From contig JALJCS010000053.1 of NCBI GenBank assembly GCA_023055355.1, positions 2,614,501 through 2,678,500 on the forward strand: a stretch of DNA of 64,000 bases, in the 5' to 3' direction. The notes under the pieces were generated by a model. The model worked only from the letters and a program-made list of their open reading frames with translations. It was not told where the DNA came from and did no database searches. Shown one piece after another: positions 40,066 to 51,724 of the stretch (positions within the stretch are counted from its first letter, which is position 1; every line of letters begins with the position of its first letter). The DNA comes from Agelaius tricolor (Eukaryota; Chordata; Aves; Passeriformes; Icteridae). The position numbers and the translations under genes are program-made.

Positions 40066-43000
40066 CTGGATAAAAAGGAAACACCAGGCTCTACCTGCTT
40101 CTTTCCCAGCTGTAACTGCTCTCCCACATCCCATTGGTTAAGCTCCATTCTGCAGTGGCAGTTTCTGCCCTGGCAGAGACCCAGAGATGACTTTCCTTTA
40201 CCAACCAAAAACCCAAACTCCGATGCAGCCACAGCTTTTCCAACATTCAGCAGATCTTGCCTTGGCAGCTGATTTCATTGACTGACCTAGTTAGTAGGAG
40301 CTACATCAGCAAAGTACGTTCCCTTCCCTAAGGATTCACACCAGCTTGAGAGGCTTTTTGGAAGAGGGACTTTGCTATACTAACTCTACAGTTTCCAAGG
40401 ATTAGTACATGAAAGGCATCTCTGCAGTGCTTATTGGTCCCTGAAGCACAACTGCCATAAAACAAATCTCATTGAGCTTCTTTTCCTCTTCTAGAAAACT
40501 CTTCCAGTGGTAAGTGGAAGGAAAGAAAGGAAATCCACCAGCTAGTCCTCAGGAAAGGAAAGCAAACATTTAGGATCTCATATTCAACACAGACACATTA
40601 AGAGGCATGCACAAATATATTGAGATGAAAATGCCTGCTTGGGTGCACAGGAACCACTTCTAGCTCTGTCTCTCAGCTGCACGTTTTTGCTTCTTTATGT
40701 GGCAAAAGGAAACCTTTTCATGGTCAAATCAGAAGAAGTGCCATGCCTATGGTCACCCTCTGCTCATTTGGATACTCAATCGCAGAAAGTGTCGGGTAAG
40801 AAAAGGGCGGTTTGGCAGGATCTCCATGACCCCAGGCTGTGGCCTGGTCTCCATAAAAGTGCCCATCACAATACTAACAGCTCTGTGCTGGTGGCACTGA
40901 AATAGATAGTGACCAAAGAGACTTTGTTATTATCCTCTTCAACCCAAAGGAAAATTTCCAAGCCTAAAACAACAAACACATTTCACTTGAGTATAAATAA
41001 TTAGGACAGCTTTCTTTCCTTTTCCCACACCACCAGAGGTCACAAAGGGGGTTTTATCCTATCCCTCTGCAGCTGTGCTCAGCCACTGGACATGGTGGGG
41101 AGCTGGAGCCCTCCCTGTCATTAGAACTGTGCAGGCCAGGGATGACCATGCTCCTGTGGTAAAGAAACACAGCACCGGTGTCAACTGCCCACGTTGGATC
41201 CCAGCCCAGGCACCTGGCTAAGCTCATCAACTTGTTAAAGTACCAAGAAATAGCCAAGGGTTTGGTGTACAATTCTAACTGCAGTTGGAGAAAAACACAT
41301 CCTAAACTTATCCAGGCCTCCCACACACATGACTGAACAATGTACAGATTACTCGAAAGCCTGAAAGTTTCAAAGACCCACAGGATTTGGAAAAGATGCT
41401 ACAGTATGGAGGAAAATTGATGTGCTGTGGTTCAAAATCAAAAAAGCAAGCAGAACTGCTTGGGCATTGCTTTGCTGGTTGTTTCTTTTTGCTTTTTCTT
41501 TTTCTATAAAACTGAAACTGGGAAGACTCAACCTCCATTTTGAAGGATATTTATCACACATCCAACTGTTCCACTGAAAAATTCTTGTCCTTCAGAGCCA
41601 GAGCTCCAACAGGGTTCCAAAAGCAATGTCAGGCCTGGCTGGAGGCCAAAATGGCAACTTTCGGAACTGGTTAGGTTTCTGAACTGCCTCTTCCCTTTCT
41701 GATGCAACCAAATCTACAGCGGATGCTGATGTGCTGCAGGGACATTTTTAGAAGGGGACCTTGGTGGAAGTGGTGCCAGCAGATGGCAATGGGATTTTGT
41801 CCAATGGCACACAGAACATGGGACAGATGAGAAAGACAGTGGGATCAGTGAGTATTTGCTCCTTACCGAAACAGGAGTTGCATTCCTGCAAGGAACTTCT
41901 CGTTCCACCATTTCAATGCCCACGATTCCAAAAGACCATATGTCCACTTTGGGGCCATATGGTTGACCTGTCACCACTTCAGGCGCCAGCCACCCAGAAG
42001 TGCCGGCCACGGAGCTCCGTCTGCTCTGCTCAGGGGTGAGCTGAACAAAGAGGCCAAAGTCAGCTGTGGAGAAAACAACAAACCATGAAAGCCAGCTCCA
42101 GTTAGGATATCAAGCAAAAGAATTCCCCACTCTCAGTCTAAGAATGTGCTCTTGGATCTCCCGAAGAACTGTCCACACTCAGTTTCCATGGGGCTTTAGT
42201 AGGTAGTAGTAGTATGTAGTATGGTAGGAGGTAGTATGGAATTGGCCACTTCCAAAAAAACCCATTTTTTTTAATGCTGCTCACAGCAGTGGACTTTATT
42301 CCCCTGAAACTTTAGATTGTGGCTCCCTCCCTCTGTAAGGGACACACACAGACCAAGGGCAATCTTGACTTCTTGTAGTTCCTTCTCATACCTCTGTTCG
42401 CATTGCAACTGTGCCCTCAGCTTACAGTAGGGGTCCCTGCACTGCCACCAGCACCATTTCTGGGGAGCTGGCAGTCACTCAAAGCAGTCTACAGCCCACA
42501 TCCCTGGAATGCTGCACCTGATCAAGAATATACTGACCCAGCTTGACAGAACCATTGGTTCTGAGAAGGATGTTGCAGCTCTTCACATCTCGGTAGATCA
42601 CATGGTTTGAGTGGAGAAAATCCAGTCCTCGCAGGCACTGAGAGAGAAAACAGAAAGAGGAGGGCAAAAATAAGTATCACACAAGAAGGGAACAAAGACT
42701 CTAAAAGATTCTCTTTCCCCAGGGGAATGGGGAGTAATGGCAGAACACACTGCCACCGAGAGGAAGAGCTTGCTGCTCCAACACTTGCAGAGCGGGACCT
42801 TTCTGAGGAAAGGCATGTCAGCTTTTGAAAGAGCAACAGCACCTGCTCTTGTAGACTGCCCCCTGCAAACCAGCCAGGATGACTCCTGCTGCAGTGGACA
42901 TGCTATCTCCATGCAGAAGACAAATGAGGGTCTTGCCAAGAAAGAAAAAGTCCCTCCCTTTGGTGTGAAGTGGATCACTTTTGGGTGGGAGGCTGCATGA

Positions 43001-46000
43001 CAAAGGTTTTATTGCTGGCCTCAGCACAGACTTGGAAGTATCACATCAGTCACCTTCCTGAAGCAAAGAGCATTTTGGCTGCACTACTATCCTTTTCAGC
43101 TGAGGACTGTGAGAAATGAGTCTCTCTTTTTTCTTTGCTGCTTGTTTCAAATCCTGCCACCAGCACCTTTGCTTTCACAGGCAAGGAATGCAGTGAAGAC
43201 AGGCCCCAGGCAAATGTTTAGAGAGGCAAAATGGAGAACAGCAAATACAAATAAATACATGAGGCAGAGTGAGAATACAACAGCAGGAGATAAGAGTACT
43301 GGCACTGAGTACAGTGAGTGCAGGGGCACTGGCAGGCATTTCACTTGAGGTGCTTTTACTTGCCCATAGCATACCAGCAACACAGAAACAAAGCCTGGCA
43401 CAGGAAACCTCTCATGGTCTGAGCCCCTGTTTCCGAGACAATCCTGCCCAAGCCCTCGGAAACACAGATGGGATTGCTGACCTCCCGGCTGATGGCTGCA
43501 ATGTGGTCTTCAGACAGGCAAGTCTTGCTGATGACATCGCTCAGAGTGCCTCCATCCATGTACTCTATAACTAGCCAGAGTTCCTCGCCCAGAAGGTAGC
43601 TGAAAGAAGGAAACAAGGATGTGGAGATGAACATGCATAGCTAGGTTGTGTTCTTGGTTGATTCTTGTTTACAGGTGCCTTTGTGACAAGGCCAGAATAA
43701 AAGGAATAGACATTCCCTCTCATCTATGCATTGTTTGCAATCTGTGCAGTCTCAAGAAGAAAGGCATAAATGGCCAGCAAATAACAAAATGCAGTTTAGT
43801 AAGAGATAAAAAACCTGTCACACTGTGTGTTTCTGGAAATAAGCACCTAGTCTTCCTGGCATGCAAAGCAATGGAAAAGAGGGGACATTTATGTTAGTTT
43901 ATCTGGACATAAAAAGACACTTGAAAAAAATAAAGCCACAAAAAAAAAGTGGTGGCTGTGAACTTACAGGCTATTGATTTAGTAAGATATGACTGGTCCA
44001 GGTTTTTGAGTAATTTTCAAACTATGTATGCCAGAGAAGACTTATGCAGACAAGATGCACTCTCTTCCCATCCATTAGAGATGAGCAGAGCAATAATAAT
44101 TAGCCAATAATTACAGCTCTATTTTCTGCCACTGACCAAAGTGGGATTTTATCTGGCATGTTTGCTATATGTAAAGAAACATTCACAACAACTCACCTGT
44201 CTAAATAGTTGATCAGGTTGGGATTCCTATTAATTTTCATGACCATGAGTTCATTGACTTTTAATTTCTTCTTCCTCAGTCCTTTTAGATTTATTTTCTT
44301 TATGGCCACCTAAAATGACATTGAAAATCAGTAACTTGAGAAGTTGGTGGCATGAGACCACAATGCACATGGAGCAAGTGATTTTGCAATGACACAGCTG
44401 AGCTGTGCCAAACTGCCTTGTGATGAGGCACTGCAGTCATGAGGAACTGACATTCCAACAGCCCATTTCTCTGCTCCCTTGGGGACCAGTTACAGCACAC
44501 GTGGGGCCACTGACATTTTGCCTTGACCACTTGGTAAGAGTGGTGTCTCAGCTATCACCCACAAACCTCTGATCACAATCTCTGCTGCTTTGGATGGGAT
44601 TCAGAAGAAGTAATCCATGCCTTAATACTCTGTGGATACATCTTGGCCTATGGGCAGGGCTTAGGGCTTTTAGGGACACCTTGCAGATCTCTCCCTACAT
44701 GCAGTTCCCAAGTGCAGCACTGCAGGTGGCTAAGGAACTACCAGGAACTTTCAGATGTATTTGCTGGCAGCCAGAAATGAGAATTCAGGACTCTGAAGCT
44801 GTAGCCCCAAAGAGCAGTGAGGTGCTCGAAGGCACCACCTTTGTTTTAGCAATGGAGAGCGAGCGAGCGCGTCCTTCTCTGAAAGGAACCGCTGCCCTCC
44901 GTGCCTTCCTTCCGGCAGCTGAGGAGGACAAAGTCCCAAATGTATTTTGCAGGCTGGCAGCAGTCTGTGCTTCTTGTGCCTTTTCAGGACAGCTCTGCCC
45001 AAAGCTCCAGCCACAGCTCACACCAGAGGGGAAAGCCCCTCAAGAGCAGCAGAGTTTGCAGGGCCTGTTGACATTTACCTCTCTCCCTGTGGCATTGTCA
45101 AGTGCTCTGCACACGTCTCCAAAAGTCCTAGAAACAAAAATGCAGCAAAGAAAGTAGAAGCCATTTAGATCTTGCAGTGAAAGCCAGCCCACACAAGAGA
45201 TCTCTGCTGTGAGTGCAGAGATGCAGGAGAGCTCTGCCAAAAGGCAGATGGTGCATTTTCCTCTCAAGTGCTTGGACACTGGGCCTGTTCCTGAAGTGCT
45301 TGGGTTTACTGCCTTAGCTCAAAAATAGAGATGCTTCTTTCACCTCGGGTTTCAGTTTCTAAACTGTTCAGTTTTTATCCTGACCACAGAGTATTTCCTT
45401 CAGCAAACTCTTGGAAAGAAATGTTCCTGAGAACTATTATCTCACAGCTATCAGGGAGCAGGTTGCTCTTTCAGGCAAGCAAGTTTCTTTCCTCTTTATT
45501 AGTGTGGCAGTATGATTTAGAAATATACAAAAATGCTAAGGAAATTAACACAGAAGTGTCTCACACTTGAGAGATGAGATTTTCCAGATTCTGTTCCTTG
45601 CTGCAGGCAAGACCTTGGCAGCATGAAGGTGTCTCTGACAATGCCTTCTGAGCACACACACAAATTCTGAGCAGCACTGAGAGATGGGACAGTCTATCCC
45701 CAGTGTGTGAACATGGGGATAGATGTCTGTTTGCAGCTGGCCTGACTTCACGCTGGATAGACATTCCACCAGAAAAACATCTGGCCCATGGTTATGTAGA
45801 AGTAACTGCAGTTGGACTCACCCGCTGCCAATATCTTCCAGTTTGGTGTATTTCATCCTGGGATTTTCCTTGTTTACTATTTTTCCTGAGGGAAACAAAA
45901 TGCAAGATGCTGACATTAAAGCAGAGATCCCAGCTTCCAGGAAATACAAAAGGCAGCCCCAGTGTCTGGAGCTCTGAACCCTTTGTGGTCAGCTGGGTAA

Positions 46001-46358
46001 CAACAACAACAACCAGGCAGACAGCTCTGCAGCACAGGTGGCCAGCACAGAGACTGATTTTCTATAGCAGTTCCTGTGGGGCTCCTAAATGTCCCCATGA
46101 CACCAAACTCAGGAGAAACATTTGGTACAGCTATGCTGACACCTGCACACAATGCACTGTCCCTCAGACAAGAAATAGAGCAGACGTACTCAGCAGCTCC
46201 AGGGAGTCACCCTCGATCTCCTGTTGCTGAGCAGCAGCTGGGTCAGCGCGGGAGGTGAACAAACTGCCCCGGCTCCACTTCTCAGATCGGGGAGAAAAGG
46301 CTCCTTTAGATGATGCTGCTGCTGCTGCAGCAGGTTTGGTGACAGAGCTTGTGTAGAT
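39928..46358 (-). CDS. PAK3-like: PAK3-like serine/threonine kinase gene, eight exons
   Basis: Eight minus-strand exons with AG/GT borders join in phase to 948 bp (316 codons) without a stop, and align almost gaplessly with the end of the PAK1-3 linker and the kinase domain. Group I PAKs are kinases activated by Rac/Cdc42 that phosphorylate cytoskeletal and signalling targets. The glycine loop, VAIK lysine, alpha-C Glu (NELMVM), DFG and APE are present. Oddities: HRD reads YRD, the activation-loop Thr is Ser, and GTPYW reads GTSGW. The usual last exon (C-terminal helix) and the CRIB/autoinhibitory exons are not found in the window. Upstream exons probably lie in or beyond the exon array at 49.4-64 kb. 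It may be one member of the expanded songbird PAK3-like family, either active or in early decay; the absence of frameshifts favours constraint. Confidence 0.82.
40066..41866 (-). other. Intron of the PAK3-like gene
   Basis: 1.8 kb without recognisable exon or repeat. Smaller introns between the other exons (for example 42064-42537, 42638-43481, 43600-44196, 44310-45078) also hold no recognised feature apart from a TAG/GTA-rich simple repeat at about 42198-42238. Confidence 0.6.
41867..42063 (-). CDS. PAK3-like: PAK3-like exon: DFG to APE and helix F
   Basis: 197 bp, acceptor TTCTCCACAG, donor GTAAGG. Carries [21 protein letters not shown] and [19 protein letters not shown]. The phosphorylated Thr of PAKs is Ser and the P+1 loop Pro-Tyr is Ser-Gly, so substrate choice may differ. 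Confidence 0.9.
42538..42637 (-). CDS. PAK3-like: PAK3-like exon: catalytic loop
   Basis: 100 bp, acceptor TCTCTCAG, donor GTCAGT. Encodes [19 protein letters not shown]. The HRD His is Tyr, as in PKA-type kinases; the catalytic Asp, Lys and Asn are kept. Confidence 0.9.
43482..43599 (-). CDS. PAK3-like: PAK3-like exon: hinge region
   Basis: 118 bp, acceptor CTTTCAG, donor GTCAGC (weak). Encodes [17 protein letters not shown] and [11 protein letters not shown], the N-lobe strands, hinge and helix D/E start. Confidence 0.9.
44197..44309 (-). CDS. PAK3-like: PAK3-like exon: VAIK and helix C
   Basis: 113 bp, acceptor CATTTTAG, donor GTGAGT. Starts VAIKKINL with the catalytic lysine and includes NELMVM with the helix-C glutamate and NPNLINYLD. 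Confidence 0.9.
45079..45127 (-). CDS. PAK3-like: PAK3-like exon: glycine loop second half
   Basis: 49 bp, acceptor TTTCTAG, donor GTAAAT. Encodes [16 protein letters not shown]; with the previous exon the loop reads GSGTFG, an intact GxGxxG. Confidence 0.85.
45822..45885 (-). CDS. PAK3-like: PAK3-like exon: kinase start, glycine loop first half
   Basis: 64 bp, acceptor TTTCCCTCAG, donor GTGAGT. Encodes [12 protein letters not shown], the conserved pre-kinase and first glycines of the ATP-binding loop. Confidence 0.85.
46190..46358 (-). CDS. PAK3-like: PAK3-like exon: linker end (IYTSSV...)
   Basis: 169 bp, phase 0 to 1, acceptor TTGTCCCAG, donor GTACGT. Starts IYTSSVTKP, matching the IYTRSV start of the PAK linker exon. 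It has a seven-Ala run, a basic Ser-rich stretch and ends in ELL before the pre-kinase helix. The phase-0 start matches the phase-0 end of the 132-bp array exons. Confidence 0.78.
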
Positions 46359-46615
46359 CTGGGACAAGAAATGAGTTGATGTCAGAAAGGTGGCTGGCAG
46401 AGATTACCCTGAGATCCCTTTTTGAAATGCAGGCCCTTAGAAAGGTGCTGTCAGCCACATGCAGGGCTCTTTAATGGCTTTTTTCTGATGTCCACTTCTC
46501 AAACTGGATGGATCAAAACCAAAGGCAAGTTTTACTTGAGTTTATGGCCAGATTCATGTTCCATTTTCATGGATTTTCCAAAGGATGACTGCCACAATGA
46601 CCATTCTACCTCCTC

Positions 46616-46849
46616 TCAAGGATTCCTTTCCCCCTCCAAGGGCTGCAGACACACTTGCAGCTCCTTGTTCAAGTGTTCTGCCTCCTCCCACTGTGTTCTC
46701 TTTTCCTGCACCATCTTCAGGTCATGCTCAACCTGTAGCACTTCTGGTGGGGATGGTACCTGTGCCTCACTCCTAACTTGGGGCTCTTCATTGCCAGACA
46801 TTCGCTGGAAGTCTTCGCAGGCTGCCCGGTGAGATGCCAACACTTGCAC
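46616..46849 (-). CDS. Coiled-coil exon, possibly terminal
   Basis: Acceptor TTTGAG, open to a TGA at 46616. Alternatively it is a 90-bp phase-0 exon ending at a CAG|GTACCA donor at 46760. The long version encodes a Glu/Lys/Gln-rich helix (VEHDLKMVQEKRTQWEEAEH) with heptad-like spacing. Family unknown. Confidence 0.4.
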   Translation of the reverse strand: MQVLASHRAACEDFQRMSGNEEPQVRSEAQVPSPPEVLQVEHDLKMVQEKRTQWEEAEHLNKELQVCLQPLEGERNP

Positions 46850-47274
46850 CTCAAATCAAACAGAACAAAGCAGTCAGAGACTCCAGCTTGTCCCTGTCAG
46901 CCAGGAGTCATCAACTGTGAGGAAAGGCAAAGAACAGATTGACAAGGGATACAGACAGCTTGTTTCAATCCTCCATCTGGGTCTCCATGTTCCCCTGTAA
47001 AAACATCTCAAGAAAAAAGGAGAGCAGGAACAGGCCAGCAGGAATCAATTTGACTGACAGCTGGCCAAAAGGCCAAAGGACAAGTCCAACAATTCATGGC
47101 AGCAGAGGCAATTCAGCACACCAGGAAATGTCCTTCAGAGTGACTGTGATACACACTACAGCAGGATGGCACTAAGAGGCATCACCCCACTCCCTGCTGC
47201 TCTGAGTGGAAAGGCAAGAAAGGCAGAAACCACCAGCTTGGTGACTGCAGTGACTGCATCCCTCTTTCACTCAC

Positions 47275-47409
47275 TTGCTTTTCTAGAGCCTGAGGGAGGG
47301 GATTAAGTTTCTCTCTGATGATTTTCATTTCATCCTCCAGCCTCTTCCGCCTTGCCATCATCCTAGTGTGAGCTGTCTGAAGCTCTGCGTTCAGCTGTTC
47401 CTTCAACTT
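47275..47409 (-). CDS. Coiled-coil exon, 135 bp
   Basis: 45 codons, phase 0 to 0, acceptor TTTTCTAGAG, donor GTGAGT. KLKEQLNAELQTAHTRMMAR and following residues are a strongly helical heptad region. Same strand as the kinase gene. Confidence 0.5.
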
Positions 47410-47469
47410 CTCTAGAAAACAAGCGAGAGGATGTTTCATGAGTGGAGTGCCTGCCACTCTTTCACTCAC

Positions 47470-47607
47470 CTGGTTTTGTTGATCGCCCCTCTGCTGATCG
47501 AGTTTCTCCTCTTGAATACTTCTCAAGTCTTCCTTGTTCCTCCTCTTCACTGCCATGATGGCACTCTGAGCTTCGGGCAGCTCTGCTTGTGGTTCTGATT
47601 TCATCTT
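47470..47607 (-). CDS. Coiled-coil exon, 138 bp
   Basis: 46 codons, phase 0 to 0, acceptor TGTACAG, donor GTGAGT. Encodes KMKSEPQAELPEAQSAI and an EDLRSIQEEKLDQQ helix. Confidence 0.5.
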
Positions 47608-47885
47608 CTGTACACACAAATGCAGAGCAAGTGACTGGGAGCTGCCATCAGACCCAGCTTTTTCCTCTTGCAGCCTCAAAATCACATCTATTCAGCCACT
47701 TCTTTCTGCTTTCCTATCCACATCTGCTTCCAAGGTAATCCTCCTGTCCCAGTGCTGATCTCTACAAATTCCAAGGCTCTGTGCTTCCAGTGCCTGTGGG
47801 ACTCCTGGCCTCCTCAGTCCCAAGAGCTCTGGTTTTATGCCCCTCTTCCTGCCCTTCCCTCTGTCCCCTGGCCAGTCAGGCTTAC

Positions 47886-48020
47886 CTGGCCATTCTCCTG
47901 TGGCTCTTCCACCTGCTGCCTGAGCTGCTCTTCCTGCTCTCGGCCTGGGAACAGCTCTCCCTGAATCTGCCATGGCATCTCTGTTGAAGCAATCTGCTCC
48001 TGCTCTTTCTCTAGAAGGAC
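47886..48020 (-). CDS. Coiled-coil exon, 135 bp
   Basis: 45 codons, phase 0 to 0, acceptor TTTCTGTGCAG, donor GTAAGC. Gln/Glu-rich (LLEKEQEQIA and REQEEQLRQQVEEPQENGQ). Resembles long coiled-coil centrosome/golgin-type proteins in composition only. Confidence 0.5.
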
Positions 48021-48099
48021 CTGCACAGAAAGCCAGAGAAGATGGGTTCCAACTTCCCACACGACCTTTGTGGGCCAAGACTCAAAGACTGCTGGGCTC

Positions 48100-48400
48100 A
48101 CACGTTCCCAAAGCACTGTGCTGCGGGTCTGCTGGGTCATTCTCTGTTTGAGGGGAGGCACAGATTCCAAAGTGACCCTGGCCCTACAATCAGGGTCCAT
48201 CTGGGACTGAAGCTCCAACAGCCTCTCAGGCAGCTGACAGGGAAGGTGTGGCATTTCTCAAGGGTCTGCTGAGGGCCTCCCTCTGCTTCTGCCATGTCCT
48301 GTTTGTCTTTCAGTAGTGACTGACACCCTGCCCTGTCCCACAGCTCCATCCTGGCTCTGCAGGTGGCTTCCTGGGTGAGCTCACTCCTTGTGAGAGACAT
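48100..48400 (-). pseudogene. Coiled-coil-like segment, frame broken
   Basis: Two overlapping frames (48400-48137 and 48254-47835) both give Glu/Gln-rich helical residues (SELTQEATCRARMELWDRA; LLELQSQMDPDCRARV), as if one coding stretch had been frameshifted. No good splice borders were found. Confidence 0.3.
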
Positions 48401-48696
48401 TTCTAGAGTTCATGCTCTCTTCACCACCTAAACATGGAATACTTCACCACTCTAGGACAGGCAGAAAATTAAAGAATTAACTGGGGGCTTTAGGGAAGAA
48501 GAGGCTGGAGGAGAAAAACAGCTCTGAGGGGAAAAACCACAATATCTGAAGGGGGAGACATCTATGCCTGCTCTGAATTAGTTGACGGAACATGTCTCTA
48601 ATCCTCTCCTGAAAGGGATGCTTTAGGTGAGCTTTGCACCTCCAACTGCCTTGGACCAGAGTCAGGAATATTCAATTATGCAAATGTTACATAGGA

Positions 48697-48738
48697 TGGA
48701 TAGATAGATAGACAGGCAGACAGACAGACAGACAGATG
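48697..48738. repeat. GATA/GACA microsatellite
   Basis: About three GATA units followed by about six GACA/GGCA units. 48421-48696 and 48739-49363 contain no recognisable gene. Confidence 0.9.
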
Positions 48739-49784
48739 GATCTCACCACGATAATCTCTTTTTACTGCCCTTTCTGTTGCTACACACATCAACACTCAGT
48801 AGCAGTGCCCTGATCAGCAGCAATCCTGAGATTGCTTTCCTGTTGCTCAATAAACCACACTCTTGGGGAATCTGGAGTGTGTAGGTCCTTATGGAAAGGG
48901 ATCAGACCCAGAGCATTGCACTGGGAACTGCACTCTTTGTGCATCTGCGCTCGGACAAGTTCTGCTCTTGGACTTCACCACACACATGGTGCAAAATAAG
49001 CTGTAATCAGAAATACATCCCAGCCCCTCCTAGCTCCTCTGATCTCTAAGCACCAGCTGGAATGCAAGGGCATTGATTTCCTTCACAAATCCTAAACACA
49101 GCAAAAACGGATTCCCTGGGCTGCAAAAAGACGGAGCTACTGTTCATTTCCATGAGAAGTGCAAGGTGTAATTAACTAGCCTGGAACAAGAAAAATTCCT
49201 TCTGCACCAAGATGCATGCCCCAAACTATGTGTTCTAATCCAAATATATGGCAACTTCAAAAACTGAAAACATGCAAAAAAAATTTTAACAGAATTTCTT
49301 ATGGTACTGGAAAAGGGCAGGAAAGACAGATGAAAATGAACACAATAAACATCATGCACCTTACAAAAACCAAAAAGTCACCTGGCCCAAAAGACTTTTT
49401 AGAACTAAAGAATTACGAAAAAATGGTGCAGACGAGTTTCACAAACCAAACACACAACTCCAAAAAGGGAAATAAAAGAGACAAAGCCCCATGACGTCAA
49501 GCGCTACTACGTGAGCCCACAGCTATGGCGCTGCAGAAGCCCAGAGATAGAGCTCCCCTGAGCCAAGCAGCCAGAAGCTCTCACAAAGGCACCAGCCCTT
49601 TGGGGCCTCAACATCACAGGTCAAAAGCCAAGTTCTACTGATGCTGCAGTCTGCAGGAAATCCTTAGGTACTGTCAGGATTCCAGCACCCAGCATCCTCG
49701 GCCAGCAACAGGAAGCGCTGGCTGCTCCAATATTTGCACTTCTGCCTTGCACTAAAGACAGCACCGCACACAACTGGCACTTAC

Positions 49785-49916
49785 AGCCTCGGGATATTCA
49801 GCCTCTGGTGTGACCATTGATGGAGTCTGGCGCTCATCCACCTCAATTTGCTCCTCTTTGGCTTCTTCTTCAGGAGCAGCGGGAGCCGGGGGAGAGACGG
49901 CTGTTGGTTCTGTCAT
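49785..49916 (-). CDS. PAK3-like: PAK3-like linker exon copy 1 (type A)
   Basis: 132 bp, 44 codons, phase 0 to 0, acceptor CTTGCCGCAG, donor GTAAGTGCC. Residues run MTEPTAVSPPAPAAPEEEAK, then an acidic stretch and TPSMVTPE. The order Pro-rich, Glu-rich, Pro-x-Val-x-x-Pro resembles the PAK3 segment just before IYTRSV. The ATG at the exon start is probably an internal Met. Confidence 0.65.
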
Positions 49917-51592
49917 CTGCGGCAAGAGAGAAGCGCGAGGCTCAGGCCGTCACCTCTCATTTAGAACCTCATTTCTTTTCAGATCTACCACCACATCTTC
50001 TAAGGAGAAATCAGAACATTTCGTAGCGACATAGGGATTCAAAGTCCCACAGACCAAATTTTAATGGGCCACTTCAACAGAACTCTAGGTGGATATAAGG
50101 TTGATATTCCTCCCTGGCTGCTATCAGCAAGCAACGCTGTCTCTGTAAAACGGAACCTTTAGTTCTTGAAACCTCTGAATTGGAAAAGTAGGAAAGAGAC
50201 ACCAACTCGTTTGCTACTGCTGCTGCCGCCATGGAAAACTCACAATAGATCACAACCTCATCCAGTGCTGGAAAAGGGCAGGAAACGAGGCACAAGAAGC
50301 ATCTTTGCTTGCTGGAAAAGGAGAAAATGAACAGGGCAAACCTCTCCTAGCAAACCAACAAGCAAACAAGCTAACAAGCCAAAAAGCCACAAGGTAGATA
50401 TGTCACCCACTCCAGTGTCTAAATCACTTGGAGGGTCTAAATCACAGTGAAGGCATGTTTAGTAGGGAAACGGCCCATGTGGCGAGCACTGTCGTGTAGG
50501 AATCGATGGAAGTCTGCCTGAAGGTCCTTCAAGAGCCTCCCATTGTCCAGACTAAAGCTCCCTCAGCACCTCCTCACTGGCCTTGTGCTCCAACCCCTTG
50601 CTCAGCTCCCGTGACCTTCTCTATTCACCGTCCAGCCCCTCCATGACTTTCTGCTTCCCAGGGCCCACAAGTGCACCCAGCACTGCAGCTGTGGCCGCAG
50701 CGCTGCCCAGCACAGGGCCACGCTCACTGCCCTGCTCCTGCTGCCCCACTGCTGCTGACACAGGCCACCATGCCCTGGGCCTTCTTGGACACCTGGTCCC
50801 AGGCTGGCTCTTCTTCAGCTGATCTTCTACCGCACCCCCAGTGGGGTCTTTTGACCCACACTGCTTCTCAGCCGCAGAGTTGCCCATTTGACTTCAAATA
50901 CAGCACCCACCATTTCTTGATAGCCTTCCTCGTCTTAGCAACACATGACAGCAGCGAAGGACTGGCAGCTTCACCCCCACTCCATTCTGCAAGGCACTTG
51001 CCAAAGCTGCAGACTTCATCACTAAATGCATCAACAGAAGCTTGCCCCTTCTGCTTTTTGCCTCACCAGGAGGCATCATAACTACTCACTTTGTTTCTTT
51101 GGCCCGACAGGACAAGAATGGCCCCTCACAACTTCGTGGGCAACATAACCATCTCCTTGGATGCTCATCAAAAGCAAAAAGTCACCTGGACCAAAAGACT
51201 TTGTAGAACTGAAGAAGAACTCAAGAAAACTGCAGAGCAGTCTCACAAGCCAAACACACCTTTCCAAAAACGGAAATAAAACAGACAAACAAAGCCCCGT
51301 CACCTCCAGCACTACCACGTGTGCCCTTGGCCAGAGCACTGCAGAAGCCCAGAGATAGAGCTCCCCTGAGCCAAGCAGCCAGATGCTCTCCCAGAAGCAC
51401 CAGCCCTTTGGGGCCTCAACATCACAGGTCAAAGGCCAAGTTCTACTGATGCTGCAGTCTGCAGGAAATCCTTAGGTACTGTCAGGATTCCAGCACCCAG
51501 CATCCTCGGCCAGCAACAGGAAGCGCTGGCTGCTCCAATATTTGCACTTCTGCCTTGCACTAAAGACAGCACCGCACACAACTGGCACTTAC

Positions 51593-51724
51593 GGCCTCGG
51601 GATATTCAGCCTCTGGTGTGACCATTGATGGAGTCTGGCGCTCATCCACCTCAATTTGCTCCTCTTTGGCATCTCTTCCAGGAGCAGCGGGAGCCAGGGG
51701 AGAGACGGCTGTTGGTTCTGTCAT
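51593..51724 (-). CDS. PAK3-like: PAK3-like linker exon copy 2 (type B)
   Basis: 132 bp, open, same splice borders. Type B replaces the EEE block by GRD (APGRDAKEEQ) and has SPLAP for SPPAP, so the charge is lower. Its intronic flank on the donor side is type A-like, unlike later B copies. Confidence 0.62.

Noticed and set aside
50621..50887. Recurrent minus-strand frame starting MGNSAAEKQC in each array unit
   Set aside because: It recurs only because the unit is repeated; its end varies by frameshift between unit types and no acceptor/donor pair frames it.
51082..51432. Hydrophobic minus-strand frames of 116-167 codons in the array
   Set aside because: Length changes with small indels between units and no signal, domain or splice support was seen.
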